The notes: generated by a model not told the origin, from the letters alone. A stretch of 64,000 nucleotides of DNA from an uncultured Prevotellaceae bacterium (GCA_937898675.1 CALEJB010000051.1:1-64000); one strand, 5' to 3'. Shown: positions 1 through 8,525, numbered from the stretch's first letter. Translations and numbers: made by a program.

Positions 1-9
1 CTCGAACAC

Positions 10-1110
10 TCAAAGCAACTTTCTATTTGGGAGTAATCTTATCCCGAACTGGGGTAAACGATGAAGGTCCACAAACATATTGAACAGCAGGGTCTCTTGG
101 TCGATATCGGGTTCCATCAATCTTCTCAGGCAAGCGAATTTGGATAATGTTCGTCTTCTGTGGTGTCCGTCCTTTATCCTTTCCCTTACCCACCAGAGCT
201 GAATGTAACTGTCATCCGTCAACTGGTAAAGCCCGTCAATCCACTCATCCTTTTGCGTCTTGTAGATGTAACGGTATTTCCAGGAGTAGTAATGCATGAA
301 GGTCTCGTAATCCATCGTCCCCATATCGTGTAACAGCTGAGAGTCAAATTCCACTTCAGGTTTCTTTTCTTTGGTTGGTTTTTCCGGCATTACAACTTCA
401 ACCTCAGGCAAACTATCGGGGAAATCAAGCCTGGAGTAGATACAATCAGAGACATAACACTCCTCATTGCCATAAACCCCATTGAAATACTGACTTACTC
501 TCGTCCCACAGTCATCCTTCATTGGCTCTCCCGTATCCCTGATGATGCTGTCCGTGATGGTTCGGGAGATAACGTTCAGATCATCCTTGCCCATTATCCT
601 GTCGAACACATACACCATCCTGAAACGCCTTGATGTCACCTTGTCCTTTTCAAGTTTGTCGGAGTAGGACATATAGACACAGGTGGGCTTATACGTCAGG
701 CATGCAAGGTATTCAGGGATCAACTCAAACCTCGTCAAATCAATGTCCACAAACACAGTCTGAGCCCCACTGAAGAACCTGTCACTCTTAAACTCAATCC
801 TCATGCATCCTTTGTTTTTCCCGTTCTTATAGAGTGGTGTTGTCTGGTATCTCTGCCCGTTTCCCGTCTCAAACCAATATTTCTGGTTCGTATCAAAATG
901 GAAAAGGTTACAGAAGGCATATCCGTTGAGAGCATACTGTAGAAACTCGTCAACCGTTACATCCTGCTCTCTGAACGCCATCTTCACTTTTCCGATAGAC
1001 TTTGCCCCATCTTTGCTCAGACAGGCCGATGCGTCAGTTTTCTTTACATAGTAGTCATTGCTTACATTTACTCTAAATTTGAAATTGTATTTTACTTCCA
1101 TAGTCGGCAT
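10..1110 (-). CDS. Primase-like (archaeo-eukaryotic primase type) replication protein, probably C-terminally altered
   Basis: This is a 366-residue protein with no signal peptide or membrane segment. A VFVDIDL segment near residue 120 resembles the first acidic motif of archaeo-eukaryotic primase (PrimPol) folds. It is followed by an SRRFRMVYVFD segment and then D-x4-R-x2-Q-x5-G around residues 195-210, an arrangement seen in the replication primases of Bacteroidales mobile elements. No helicase domain follows. The last ~18 residues look atypical: the +1 frame there reads FTPVRDKITPK, stop, KVALSVR, which looks more protein-like, so a frameshift near the 3' end is possible. As part of an integrative element it would initiate element replication. 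The fold assignment is by motif only and is moderately sure; the decay is a guess. Confidence 0.5.
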   Translation of the reverse strand: MPTMEVKYNFKFRVNVSNDYYVKKTDASACLSKDGAKSIGKVKMAFREQDVTVDEFLQYALNGYAFCNLFHFDTNQKYWFETGNGQRYQTTPLYKNGKNKGCMRIEFKSDRFFSGAQTVFVDIDLTRFELIPEYLACLTYKPTCVYMSYSDKLEKDKVTSRRFRMVYVFDRIMGKDDLNVISRTITDSIIRDTGEPMKDDCGTRVSQYFNGVYGNEECYVSDCIYSRLDFPDSLPEVEVVMPEKPTKEKKPEVEFDSQLLHDMGTMDYETFMHYYSWKYRYIYKTQKDEWIDGLYQLTDDSYIQLWWVRERIKDGHHRRRTLSKFACLRRLMEPDIDQETLLFNMFVDLHRLPQFGIRLLPNRKLL

Positions 1111-1126
1111 ATGAAATTTTTATTGG

Positions 1127-1267
1127 TTATCGGTCGCTGTCCTTGATAAACAGCATCAGACCGTCTTTCAAGGCCTTGTTGAAGCGGGAGTGACCCATCT
1201 TCAGTTTGGCCTCTTTTCTGTTGTTGTATTCTGCTCCACTCGGCAGATACATGATTTTACTTTGCAT
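1127..1267 (-). CDS. Small basic protein, paralogue of the 62-residue protein at 1842-2030
   Basis: This 46-codon ORF fills the gap between the primase-like gene and the GIY-YIG gene. It shares the pattern Y-x-NRKEAK-x3-G-x3-FN-x5-G-x-(M/L)-FI-x-DS with the 62-residue ORF on the other side of the GIY-YIG gene. That conservation between two copies is the main argument that it is translated. The pattern resembles a short helix-turn-helix or excisionase-like unit, but no family can be named. Same strand as its neighbours, so probably co-transcribed with them. Confidence 0.55.
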   Translation of the reverse strand: MQSKIMYLPSGAEYNNRKEAKLKMGHSRFNKALKDGLMLFIKDSDR

Positions 1268-1351
1268 GTGTGGTATGGTATTTAGTTTTATGTGGTAGTT
1301 CAGAGAAAGATGGTTTTAGTGCCACCTCTCCCTGAATGACCACGATTCTTG

Positions 1352-1867
1352 TTAAGCAGCTGCACCTAAGGCTTGCAGTTTGCGTTGCTCTCGTTCCCTT
1401 TTCCTTCTGGCTTTTCTCATGCCATCAGAAATGGCCTTTCGTGCAGCTTCGCTCCTCTTAACGCCAAGTTTTGCCAATGACATCTTGCGTCTGGCCTCCT
1501 CGGTGTGATGAATCCCTTTCATTCCTCGTCCGTATGACGTATTGAACCCTTCTTCCACTGAATTGAAGTGTTTAATCCATTTTGTCTCGAGATCGTCAAG
1601 TTTCTTATCCCGTGTTGACTCATTTACATATTCTCTCTCCTCGAGTATCACAAGTTTCCAGTTTTGCCAGCCATATTTCTCACGAGCACGATTGATCTTT
1701 TCTCCTGCATAAGGGGTGTAGAGGTCTCGCCAGTCTGCCTGTCGCTTTTTGATATCATCGGTTTGACCAATATACACCTTTTTGTCATCACCGTTAGCCC
1801 TTGCCTCATCGCAATTCGGTATCAGCATGTAAACATACGCTTTAAACTTTTTTTCCTTCTTTTCCAT
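1352..1867 (-). CDS. GIY-YIG endonuclease with C-terminal NUMOD3-like repeats
   Basis: The 171-residue protein opens with a GIY-YIG nuclease core: AYVYMLIPN (residues ~10-18) as the GIY strand, KVYIGQTDDIKKR (~30-42) as the YIG strand with its conserved Arg, and E plus N at ~95-108 (LETKWIKHFNS, then GFNTSYG). Residues ~120-150 carry two copies of a motif like H-x-EEARRKMSLAKLGVKRSEAA, characteristic of NUMOD3 DNA-binding modules of free-standing homing-type endonucleases. A basic tail follows. It overlaps the upstream small gene by 26 bp, implying translational coupling. It probably nicks DNA as a selfish or mobility function of the element; the target is unknown. Confidence 0.8.
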   Translation of the reverse strand: MEKKEKKFKAYVYMLIPNCDEARANGDDKKVYIGQTDDIKKRQADWRDLYTPYAGEKINRAREKYGWQNWKLVILEEREYVNESTRDKKLDDLETKWIKHFNSVEEGFNTSYGRGMKGIHHTEEARRKMSLAKLGVKRSEAARKAISDGMRKARRKREREQRKLQALGAAA

Positions 1868-2030
1868 AAGATAGCTTCTGATTTAAGTGGTTATAAACAG
1901 AGTTGCTGTCATTGATGAACAGCAATTCTCCTTTTCTCATTGACGCGTTGAAGGCACCAAGCCCCCCAAGTCGCATCTTTGCTTCTTTACGGTTACTGTA
2001 CAAGTCACCGTTTCTCAAGTTCTGAATCAT
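1842..2030 (-). CDS. Small basic protein, paralogue of the 46-residue protein at 1127-1267
   Basis: This is a 62-residue ORF. Its first ~45 residues match the 46-residue protein downstream of the GIY-YIG gene (shared pattern Y-x-NRKEAK-x2-LG...FN...G-x-L-x-FI-x-DS), and it has an extra basic tail (NQKLSYGKEGKKV). It overlaps both its neighbours (26 bp each), so it sits in a tight minus-strand operon. No family is recognised. The duplication around an endonuclease gene may mean that the endonuclease gene was inserted between, or duplicated, a small regulator. Confidence 0.6.
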   Translation of the reverse strand: MIQNLRNGDLYSNRKEAKMRLGGLGAFNASMRKGELLFINDSNSVYNHLNQKLSYGKEGKKV

Positions 2031-2397
2031 GTCGTTTAGTTTTTTGTGAGTTAATCCTTAGTGTCACGCCCATCCTATTGAGCCTGCTCACTAAGCCCCG
2101 ATAAGCGTCAACACGTCTGCGCTTCTTCGGAATTATCTGTAGTAGGTCCTGCAATGCAATCTCGATGCAGCGACCATTATCAAGAGGACGACCTTCGTTA
2201 AGTGCATCCTCAAGCCTGTGTATATCGTCAGCGTAAGGGTCTTCAGGTTGCCCATCATCCCTTGCTAACTGCGCGCTATTAGTACTTTTTCCTTCTTGAG
2301 CCTCGTGAATGGCAGCGCGCACATCCATCGTCGACGGTCCATGCCATGTAGTCGTTAGAGAACTGAACATGGCCTGTAAAAGTTGCATCATAATCAC
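2005..2397 (-). CDS. Hypothetical protein, 130 residues
   Basis: First gene of the minus-strand operon running from 2397 to 10; its 3' end overlaps the next gene. The middle is charged and acidic (residues ~30-75) and the C-terminus is strongly basic (PKKRRR near residue 92, KTKRHDSELEKR at the end). There is no signal peptide, membrane segment or catalytic motif I can name. The start at 2397 gives MIMMQLLQAMF; internal Met codons at residues 3, 4 and 10 are alternatives. It is divergent from hsdM, with ~190 bp between the start codons. Confidence 0.5.
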   Translation of the reverse strand: MIMMQLLQAMFSSLTTTWHGPSTMDVRAAIHEAQEGKSTNSAQLARDDGQPEDPYADDIHRLEDALNEGRPLDNGRCIEIALQDLLQIIPKKRRRVDAYRGLVSRLNRMGVTLRINSQKTKRHDSELEKR

Positions 2398-2536
2398 TAT
2401 TATTTAGTTTAATTATTTAGTTTTCAAGCATTCATGCTTTATCTCACGGGTAAGGATACGAAGGGGAATGGCGCGCGTTTTTCACATTTCAGCGCCATTT
2501 TGTAATGATTTCGGATGGTTGTGTTGCTATTTTTTA

Positions 2537-2544
2537 TATATTTG
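2537..2544 (+). promoter_or_regulatory. -7 box of a Bacteroidetes-type promoter for the hsd operon
   Basis: TATATTTG matches the TAnnTTTG consensus of the Bacteroidetes primary sigma factor and lies 45 bp before the hsdM ATG. No good -33 element lies 19-21 bp upstream, so it may be weak or activated. It also argues against the in-frame upstream ATG at 2505 as the hsdM start, since that codon lies upstream of this box. Confidence 0.45.
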
Positions 2545-2588
2545 CGGTCACATCAAAAAAATGTGTGGCAGACACAACTACTAGCAAA

Positions 2589-4157
2589 ATGAACACTGAA
2601 GATTTGAAAAAAGAGCTGGGTGACCTGATTTGGAAGATGGCCACGAACCTGGTTCATGGTGGAATGGTTTCACCAGTCCAATTCATGGACTACACCCTTG
2701 GCGCCCTGTTCTATCGCTTTATATCCGAGAACATCACCGACTATTGCAATAAGCTGATGATCGAAGCTGGCGTACCTAATGCTGACTACCTGCACATGAG
2801 TGATGAGATGGCCGAGAATGCCCGTGACCAGATTGTCAGTGCAAAGGGCATCTTCATCCTGCCGTCGCAGCTGTTCCGCAATGTCGCCGACCATGCGAAG
2901 AACAATGACGAGCTGAACACTACGCTAGCCAACAATTTCAAGGCTATTGAGCAAAGTGCCATCGGTACTGCCAGCGAAGATGATGTAAAGGGCCTATTCA
3001 GCAACTTCAACACCAACGATGCTGGACTGGGAACGACGGTGGCCGAACGAAATGAGTTATTGACCACACTTCTTGAGAATATTCGTGACCTCAACTTCAC
3101 CACCTATATTGAGAGCGGACTGGACGTGTTCGGCATCTGCTACGAGCACCTCATCAAGATGTATGCCCTCAACAGCGGTACCCATGGCGGTGAATTCTAC
3201 ACTCCAGCCGAGGTGAGCTATCTCGTTGCCAAGATTGCCGCAGCTGAGCGCAAGACCGTCAACAAAGTATATGACCCTGCATGTGGGTCGGGGTCCCTGC
3301 TGCTGAACTTCAACCTTGTGCTTGGTGCCAAGAACGTGCGTGAAGGCTTCTTCGGACAGGAAATCAATCTGAAGACCTACAACCTGTGCCGCATGAACAT
3401 GTTCCTGCACAATGTGAATTATGACCACTTCGACATCCGCTTGGGTGACACATTGCTCAACCCGCAGCATGAGTTTGAAGAGCCATTCGATGCCATCGTG
3501 TCCAATCCGCCCTATAGTGTGCCTTGGAAAGGCAGTGATGACGTGACGCTCATCAATGATCCCCGATTCTCACCGGCAGGTGTACTGGCACCCAAGTCCA
3601 AGGCCGACTTTGCTTTCACCATGCACATGCTTTCATGGCTATCAACTGAAGGCACAGCTGCCATCGTCGAGTTCCCGGGTATTCTCTATCGAGGCGGCGC
3701 TGAGCAGAAAATACGCAAGTATCTGGTATCAAACAACTTCGTGGATACCGTCATTCAGCTGCCGCCCAACCTTTTCTTCGGCGCCACCATTGCCACCTGC
3801 ATTATCGTGTTGAAGAAGAACAAGAGTGATAACCGGGTCTGCTTCATCGATGCCTCTCAGGAGTTCATCCACGAGGGCAACAAGAATAAGCTGTCACCCG
3901 ACAATATCGACCGCATCTATAACGCCCATATCACGAAGCTGGAAGAGACCCACTTCAGCCATGTCGTGACCACCAAGGACATCGAATCCGAGGACTGGAA
4001 CCTGAGTGTTTCAACCTACGTGGAGCAACGCGACACCCGCGAGCAAATTGACATCACAGAGCTGAACGCAAGAATAGAACAGATTGTAAAACGGCAAAGT
4101 CAGTTGCGCCAGCAGCTTGACAGCATCATCAAAGAACTTGAGGAGGACGCAGTATGA
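2589..4157 (+). CDS. hsdM: Type I restriction-modification DNA methyltransferase subunit HsdM
   Basis: HsdM transfers a methyl group from S-adenosylmethionine to adenine N6 within the bipartite target chosen by HsdS. An N-terminal helical HsdM_N domain (residues ~1-150) precedes the Rossmann-like methyltransferase. The SAM-binding motif DPACGSGS is near residue 228, and the catalytic motif NPPY is near 305 (gamma-class N6-adenine type). A C-terminal coiled coil for subunit contacts ends the protein. I start at the ATG at 2589 (MNTEDLKKELG), giving 522 residues, typical for the family; the in-frame ATG at 2505 would add 28 unrelated residues. The stop overlaps the hsdS start by 4 bp (ATGA), so the two are translationally coupled. 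Confidence 0.95.
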   Translation: MNTEDLKKELGDLIWKMATNLVHGGMVSPVQFMDYTLGALFYRFISENITDYCNKLMIEAGVPNADYLHMSDEMAENARDQIVSAKGIFILPSQLFRNVADHAKNNDELNTTLANNFKAIEQSAIGTASEDDVKGLFSNFNTNDAGLGTTVAERNELLTTLLENIRDLNFTTYIESGLDVFGICYEHLIKMYALNSGTHGGEFYTPAEVSYLVAKIAAAERKTVNKVYDPACGSGSLLLNFNLVLGAKNVREGFFGQEINLKTYNLCRMNMFLHNVNYDHFDIRLGDTLLNPQHEFEEPFDAIVSNPPYSVPWKGSDDVTLINDPRFSPAGVLAPKSKADFAFTMHMLSWLSTEGTAAIVEFPGILYRGGAEQKIRKYLVSNNFVDTVIQLPPNLFFGATIATCIIVLKKNKSDNRVCFIDASQEFIHEGNKNKLSPDNIDRIYNAHITKLEETHFSHVVTTKDIESEDWNLSVSTYVEQRDTREQIDITELNARIEQIVKRQSQLRQQLDSIIKELEEDAV

Positions 4158-4810
4158 GCGAGATACAGGAAATGATACGGAAATTGTGTCCTGATGGAGT
4201 CGAATTCATGGTATTAGGTGAAATCTGCACAATCAAGACTGGTAAAGGCATTACACAGAAGGAGTGTGAAGATGATGCGCCATATCCTGTAATGAGCGGT
4301 GGCCAGTCCCCAATGGGAATGTATTACGACTATAATCGAGAAGGAGATACTGTTACGGTTTCTCGCGTTGGCGCATACGCTGGATTTGTCAGTTATTTGA
4401 CTGAAAGGTTTTATTGTAATGATAAGTGTTTTTCTGTTATTCCCAAAGGACATGTACTATTATTACCTAAATACCTTTACTATAACTTGAAACAAAAAGA
4501 AGATACAATTAAGGCATTACAAAGTGAGGGGGGCGTGCCAACAATTAATACTCAAAAACTGGGTGGAATTGAGATTCCTGTGCCACCGATGGCAGTACAG
4601 CGTAAAATTGTTGAAATTCTCGACAATTTTTCAAATCTGACAGCGGAGCTGGAGGCGGAGCTGGAGGCGGAGCTGGAGGAGCGAAAACGACAGTACGAGT
4701 ACTATCGCAATCTGCTGCTCACCTTCAATCCCGTCGCCAACGGCGCCGTGACCGGAGGAGAGCATCAGATAAATGATGCTACCGAAAATAGGGGGGGGGC
4801 TAAGCGTTAA
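4154..4810 (+). CDS. hsdS: HsdS specificity subunit, N-terminal half (first target-recognition domain and central helix); frame ends just after a G9 tract
   Basis: HsdS reads the DNA target for the type I enzyme. This 218-residue ORF has TRD1 (residues ~15-160, with the usual VPPMAVQRKIVEILD end) followed by the conserved helix ERKRQYEYYRNLLLTF. Then, instead of entering TRD2, it hits a stop 9 bp past a run of nine G. A full HsdS has two TRDs and ~400-450 residues. Deleting one G (or adding two) joins this ORF to the one at 4773-5405, giving 416 residues. In the present state it would be a half-subunit, which in some type I enzymes can dimerise to give a palindromic target. An assembly error in the homopolymer cannot be excluded. 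Confidence 0.9.
   Translation: MSEIQEMIRKLCPDGVEFMVLGEICTIKTGKGITQKECEDDAPYPVMSGGQSPMGMYYDYNREGDTVTVSRVGAYAGFVSYLTERFYCNDKCFSVIPKGHVLLLPKYLYYNLKQKEDTIKALQSEGGVPTINTQKLGGIEIPVPPMAVQRKIVEILDNFSNLTAELEAELEAELEERKRQYEYYRNLLLTFNPVANGAVTGGEHQINDATENRGGAKR
4643..4678 (+). repeat. Three perfect 12-bp tandem repeats in the hsdS central helix
   Basis: Unit GCGGAGCTGGAG repeats three times without mismatch and encodes AEL(E) heptad-like units (TAEL-EAEL-EAEL-EE). In EcoR124-type enzymes a 12-bp (TAEL) repeat at this position changes copy number and thereby the spacer length of the bipartite target. Frame is preserved by any copy-number change. Confidence 0.9.
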
Positions 4811-5405
4811 ATGGTTAGCTTTAAGTGAGATAGGAGAAATGATAAAAGGCTCAGGCATCCAAAAAAGTGACTTTGTTGAGCAGGGACTTCCTTGTATCCA
4901 CTATGGTCAGCTGCATACATATTATGGCACATTTGCTTTCCGAACAAAATCTTTTATTTCAAAGGCGCTATTTGACCGGAGCAAAAAGGCCCAGCATGGT
5001 GATCTAATCATTGCGACAACGAGCGAAGATGTTGAAGCTTGCTGTAAAGCTACAGCTTGGCTTGGAGAAGAAGAAATCGCGGTAAGTGGCGATGCACATA
5101 TTTTTCACCACAACCAAAACCCAAAATATTTGGCTTATTTCTTTCAGACAGAAAACTTTGCAAAGCAAAAAAGGAAATATGCAAGTGGTGTAAAAGTAGT
5201 TAGAGTAAAAGGAGAACAATTACTCAAAGTCATCATCCCCCTTCCCTCGCTAGAAGAGCAGCAACGCATTGTGGATATTCTCGACCGTTTCGAGACATTG
5301 ACCACAGACCTGCAATCTGGCATCCCGGCAGAGATAGCAGCACGTCGCCAACAATATGAATATTACAGAGAACAACTATTGACTTTCAAAAGAAAAGCAG
5401 CATAA
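4773..5405 (+). CDS. hsdS: HsdS specificity subunit, C-terminal half (second target-recognition domain), out of frame with the first half
   Basis: This 210-residue ORF begins with tandem ATG codons 15-18 bp before the G9 tract. From residue ~10 (LSVKWLALSEIGEMI) it reads as a standard TRD2, followed by the second conserved helix (LPSLEEQQRIVDILD, then RRQQYEYYREQLLTF). The ATG start is probably fortuitous: no ribosome-binding signal is obvious, and the real protein is expected only when the homopolymer length fuses it to TRD1. If it is translated alone, a free TRD2 half-subunit would result. The stop is followed after no gap by the GTG/ATG of hsdR, so the operon order hsdM-hsdS-hsdR is intact. 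Confidence 0.85.
   Translation: MMLPKIGGGLSVKWLALSEIGEMIKGSGIQKSDFVEQGLPCIHYGQLHTYYGTFAFRTKSFISKALFDRSKKAQHGDLIIATTSEDVEACCKATAWLGEEEIAVSGDAHIFHHNQNPKYLAYFFQTENFAKQKRKYASGVKVVRVKGEQLLKVIIPLPSLEEQQRIVDILDRFETLTTDLQSGIPAEIAARRQQYEYYREQLLTFKRKAA
4791..4799 (+). repeat. G9 homopolymer at the hsdS frame break (candidate phase-variation tract)
   Basis: Nine consecutive G lie between the two hsdS reading frames. With G9 the upstream frame reads AGG GGG GGG GCT AAG CGT TAA (stop). With G8 or G11 it reads on into LSVKWLALSEIG of TRD2. With G10 it stops at once (GGC TAA). Long poly-G runs are classic slipped-strand mispairing sites. Confidence 0.85.
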
Positions 5406-5408
5406 GTG

Positions 5409-8400
5409 ATGGCTGAGCAATACGACATCGTTTCACAAAATACGCAATCAACGGTGGTTTCCCATTACGAGAGGCCATCGGAAGTCAGGGAGACGTCCTA
5501 TCAGGGTGAAAAGGAACTGGAGCGTGAATTTATTGAACAGCTCACGCGCCAGGGCTACGAGCGCCTGTACATCCATCAGGAAGAGGAACTCATAGATAAC
5601 CTGCGTCGCCAGCTGGAGCGTCTCAATGATTATGTGTTTACTGATGGTGAATGGCAGCGTTTCTTCAAGACCGAAATTGCCAACGAGGGAAAGGGCATCG
5701 AGGATAAAGCCTTCACGATCCAACAAGACTGTGTGAAAACGCTCACCCTTGACGATGGCACCATACGTAACATCAAACTCATCGATAAGAAGGATGTCCA
5801 TGCCAATATCACCCAGGTCATCAACCAATATGAGGTAAACGATGGAAGCCACAAGAACCGCTATGACGTGACCATCCTCGTGAACGGCCTGCCACTGGTA
5901 CATATCGAGCTGAAACGACGAGGCGTGCTGCTGAAGGAGGCGTTTAACCAGATCAACCGCTACGGGCGTGAATCGTTCTGGGCAGGTAATGCGCTGTTTG
6001 AATATGTGCAGATATTTGTCATCAGCAATGGCACCGAGACCAAGTATTACAGCAATACCACCCGTCAAAGCCACATCAAGGAGCAGAACGCTAAGAGCAG
6101 CAAAAAGACCCGGACATGCAACTCATTCGAGTTCACGAGTTACTGGTCTGATGCACAGAATAACATTTTGGGTGACTTGGAGGATTTCACGGCAACTTTC
6201 TTCAGCCGTCACACCCTGCTCAATATCCTCACACGTTTCTGCGTCTTTACCGAGCAAAAAATCCTAATGGCCATGAGGCCATATCAGATTGCAGCTACCG
6301 AGCGACTGTTGAACAGGATAGAAGTTGCCCATAATGCCCGCCAGTATGGTACCATCAAGGCCGGTGGATATGTGTGGCATACCACTGGCTCGGGTAAAAC
6401 CCTGACCTCATTCAAGGCTGCCCAGCTCGCCACCAAACTCACCTATATCGACAAAGTGCTGTTTGTGGTTGACCGCAAGGACCTGGACTACCAGACGATG
6501 AAGGAATATGACCGCTTCCAGAAGGGCGCAGCCAACGGCAACACCTCGACCAAGGAGCTGGAGAAACAGATCAACAACCCCAAGAGCAAAATCATCATTA
6601 CCACCATTCAGAAACTCTCGACCTACGTCAAGATGAACCCGCAAAGCGAATTCTACAAGAAAGAGGTGGTGATGATTTTTGACGAATGCCACCGATCCCA
6701 GTTTGGCGACATGCACAAACTCATCGTCAAGCGATTTAAGAAATACTACCTGTTCGGCTTCACTGGAACGCCCATCTTTGCCGAGAACGTGTCACCTGGA
6801 CGTGGGATATACAAGACCACCGAGGACGTGTTCGGCTACCGCCTGCATACCTATACCATAGTGGACGCCATACGTGATCATAATGTGCTGCCTTTCCGTG
6901 TCGATTATGTCAAGACCATGAAGGAAAAGGAAGAAGTGGAGAACAGCAAGGTGTGGGACATCGAGCGGGAAAAGGCCCTGCAAGACCCACGACGCATCCA
7001 CAACGTAGCGCAGTACATTCTCGACCATTATGACCAACAGACCAAACGAGGTAAAGCCTATTCTTTCAGCCTGCTTGCAAATGTGACTGAAGTAGCTGCC
7101 GACAAAAAGAAGAAAGTCGACGAGCAAAGGGTTAAAGCCAAAATCAGCGGCTTCAACAGTATCTTTGCCGTCCAGAATATCCATTGTGCGAAACTCTATT
7201 ATCTGGAGTTGAAGCAGATGATGGATGAACTGCCCGAAAACAAACGGTTGAAGATCGCCACCATTTTCAGCTACGCTCCCAATGAACAGGATGTAGAAGA
7301 TGGTGATGGCGAGGAAAATAGCGACAACACTGACGGCCTGGATTCCAATAGCCGTGAATTCCTTGAAAGCGCCATTGACGACTATAACAAGATGTTCGGC
7401 ACCAGCTATGATACGTCTGCCGACAAGTTCCCCAACTATTACAAGGACGTGTCCCTGCGGATGAAAAACCGCGAGATAGACATCCTGATAGTGGTCAATA
7501 TGTTCCTCACGGGCTTTGATGCCACCACGCTCAACACGTTGTGGGTGGACAAGAACCTGCGATATCATGGCCTGTTGCAGTCCTATAGCCGTACTAACCG
7601 CATCCTGAACAGCATCAAGACCTTTGGTAACATCGTTTGCTTCCGCAACCTTGAAGAGCCCACCAACAAATGCATCGCCCTGTTTGGTGATCCCAGCGCT
7701 AAAGGCATTACGATACTGCGCTCCTTTGAGGATTATTTCAATGGTTATACCGATGAGGACGGCAAGAACGTCAAAGGCTATAAGAGTTACCTTGAGGAAC
7801 TTCTTGCATCATGGGCGCCAGGAGAACTGCCTCTGGGCGAGAAGGCCGAGAAATCGTTTATTCGGCTGTTTGGCACAATCCTTAAGATGCGTAACCTGCT
7901 GAGTTGCTTTGACCAGTTCAACGGCGCAGACTTCATCTCAGAGCGGGATATTCAGGATTACACGAGCATTTATCTGGATCTGGCTGACAAGTACCGTCGC
8001 GAGAAACACGATAAGGAGGACATCTGCGACGACATTATCTTTGAGATGGAACTGGTGAAGCAGGTCGAAGTGAATATTGACTACATTCTGTTCCTTGTTC
8101 AGCAGTATCACGAGGGCCATCAGCAAGACATGGAGATACGAGTAAAGATCAACAAGGCCATCGACTCCAGCCCCGACCTGCGTGATAAGAAAGAGCTCAT
8201 TGACAAATTCATCGACGACCTCACGCCGGACAGCGATGTTGATGCAGATTGGAAGCGATACGTCAACCGGGAAAAACGTGAGCAGTTTGACCAGATTATC
8301 ACTGAAGAGCATCTGAAGAGAGATAAGGCTGTAGAATTCATCGAGAATGCGTTCCAACGTGGTTATGTCCCGGAAAGAGGCATGGAACTGGACAGCATCA

Positions 8401-8525
8401 TGCCGCCTATCAACCCGTTTGATAAGTCTGCCAACCGTCAAGGCAAGATACAAACTGTTTTAGAGAAGCTCAAAGCCTTCTTCAATAAGTTCTTCGACAT
8501 CGCCGACGGCGAGTTCAAAGATTGA
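5409..8525 (+). CDS. hsdR: Type I restriction endonuclease motor subunit HsdR
   Basis: HsdR translocates DNA and cleaves it when HsdM/HsdS meet an unmethylated target. The 1038-residue protein has an N-terminal PD-(D/E)xK nuclease with the catalytic ELK strand in HIELKRR near residue 164. A superfamily 2 motor follows: Walker A TTGSGKT near 324, the DECH box near 424, the FTGTP motif near 455, GFDATTLNTLWVDK near 700 and the SYSRTNR motif VI near 725. A helical C-terminal domain completes it. The first possible start is a GTG at 5406, directly after the hsdS stop; I prefer the ATG at 5409. Length is typical. All catalytic motifs look intact, so restriction should be active if HsdS is functional. 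Confidence 0.95.
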   Translation: MAEQYDIVSQNTQSTVVSHYERPSEVRETSYQGEKELEREFIEQLTRQGYERLYIHQEEELIDNLRRQLERLNDYVFTDGEWQRFFKTEIANEGKGIEDKAFTIQQDCVKTLTLDDGTIRNIKLIDKKDVHANITQVINQYEVNDGSHKNRYDVTILVNGLPLVHIELKRRGVLLKEAFNQINRYGRESFWAGNALFEYVQIFVISNGTETKYYSNTTRQSHIKEQNAKSSKKTRTCNSFEFTSYWSDAQNNILGDLEDFTATFFSRHTLLNILTRFCVFTEQKILMAMRPYQIAATERLLNRIEVAHNARQYGTIKAGGYVWHTTGSGKTLTSFKAAQLATKLTYIDKVLFVVDRKDLDYQTMKEYDRFQKGAANGNTSTKELEKQINNPKSKIIITTIQKLSTYVKMNPQSEFYKKEVVMIFDECHRSQFGDMHKLIVKRFKKYYLFGFTGTPIFAENVSPGRGIYKTTEDVFGYRLHTYTIVDAIRDHNVLPFRVDYVKTMKEKEEVENSKVWDIEREKALQDPRRIHNVAQYILDHYDQQTKRGKAYSFSLLANVTEVAADKKKKVDEQRVKAKISGFNSIFAVQNIHCAKLYYLELKQMMDELPENKRLKIATIFSYAPNEQDVEDGDGEENSDNTDGLDSNSREFLESAIDDYNKMFGTSYDTSADKFPNYYKDVSLRMKNREIDILIVVNMFLTGFDATTLNTLWVDKNLRYHGLLQSYSRTNRILNSIKTFGNIVCFRNLEEPTNKCIALFGDPSAKGITILRSFEDYFNGYTDEDGKNVKGYKSYLEELLASWAPGELPLGEKAEKSFIRLFGTILKMRNLLSCFDQFNGADFISERDIQDYTSIYLDLADKYRREKHDKEDICDDIIFEMELVKQVEVNIDYILFLVQQYHEGHQQDMEIRVKINKAIDSSPDLRDKKELIDKFIDDLTPDSDVDADWKRYVNREKREQFDQIITEEHLKRDKAVEFIENAFQRGYVPERGMELDSIMPPINPFDKSANRQGKIQTVLEKLKAFFNKFFDIADGEFKD

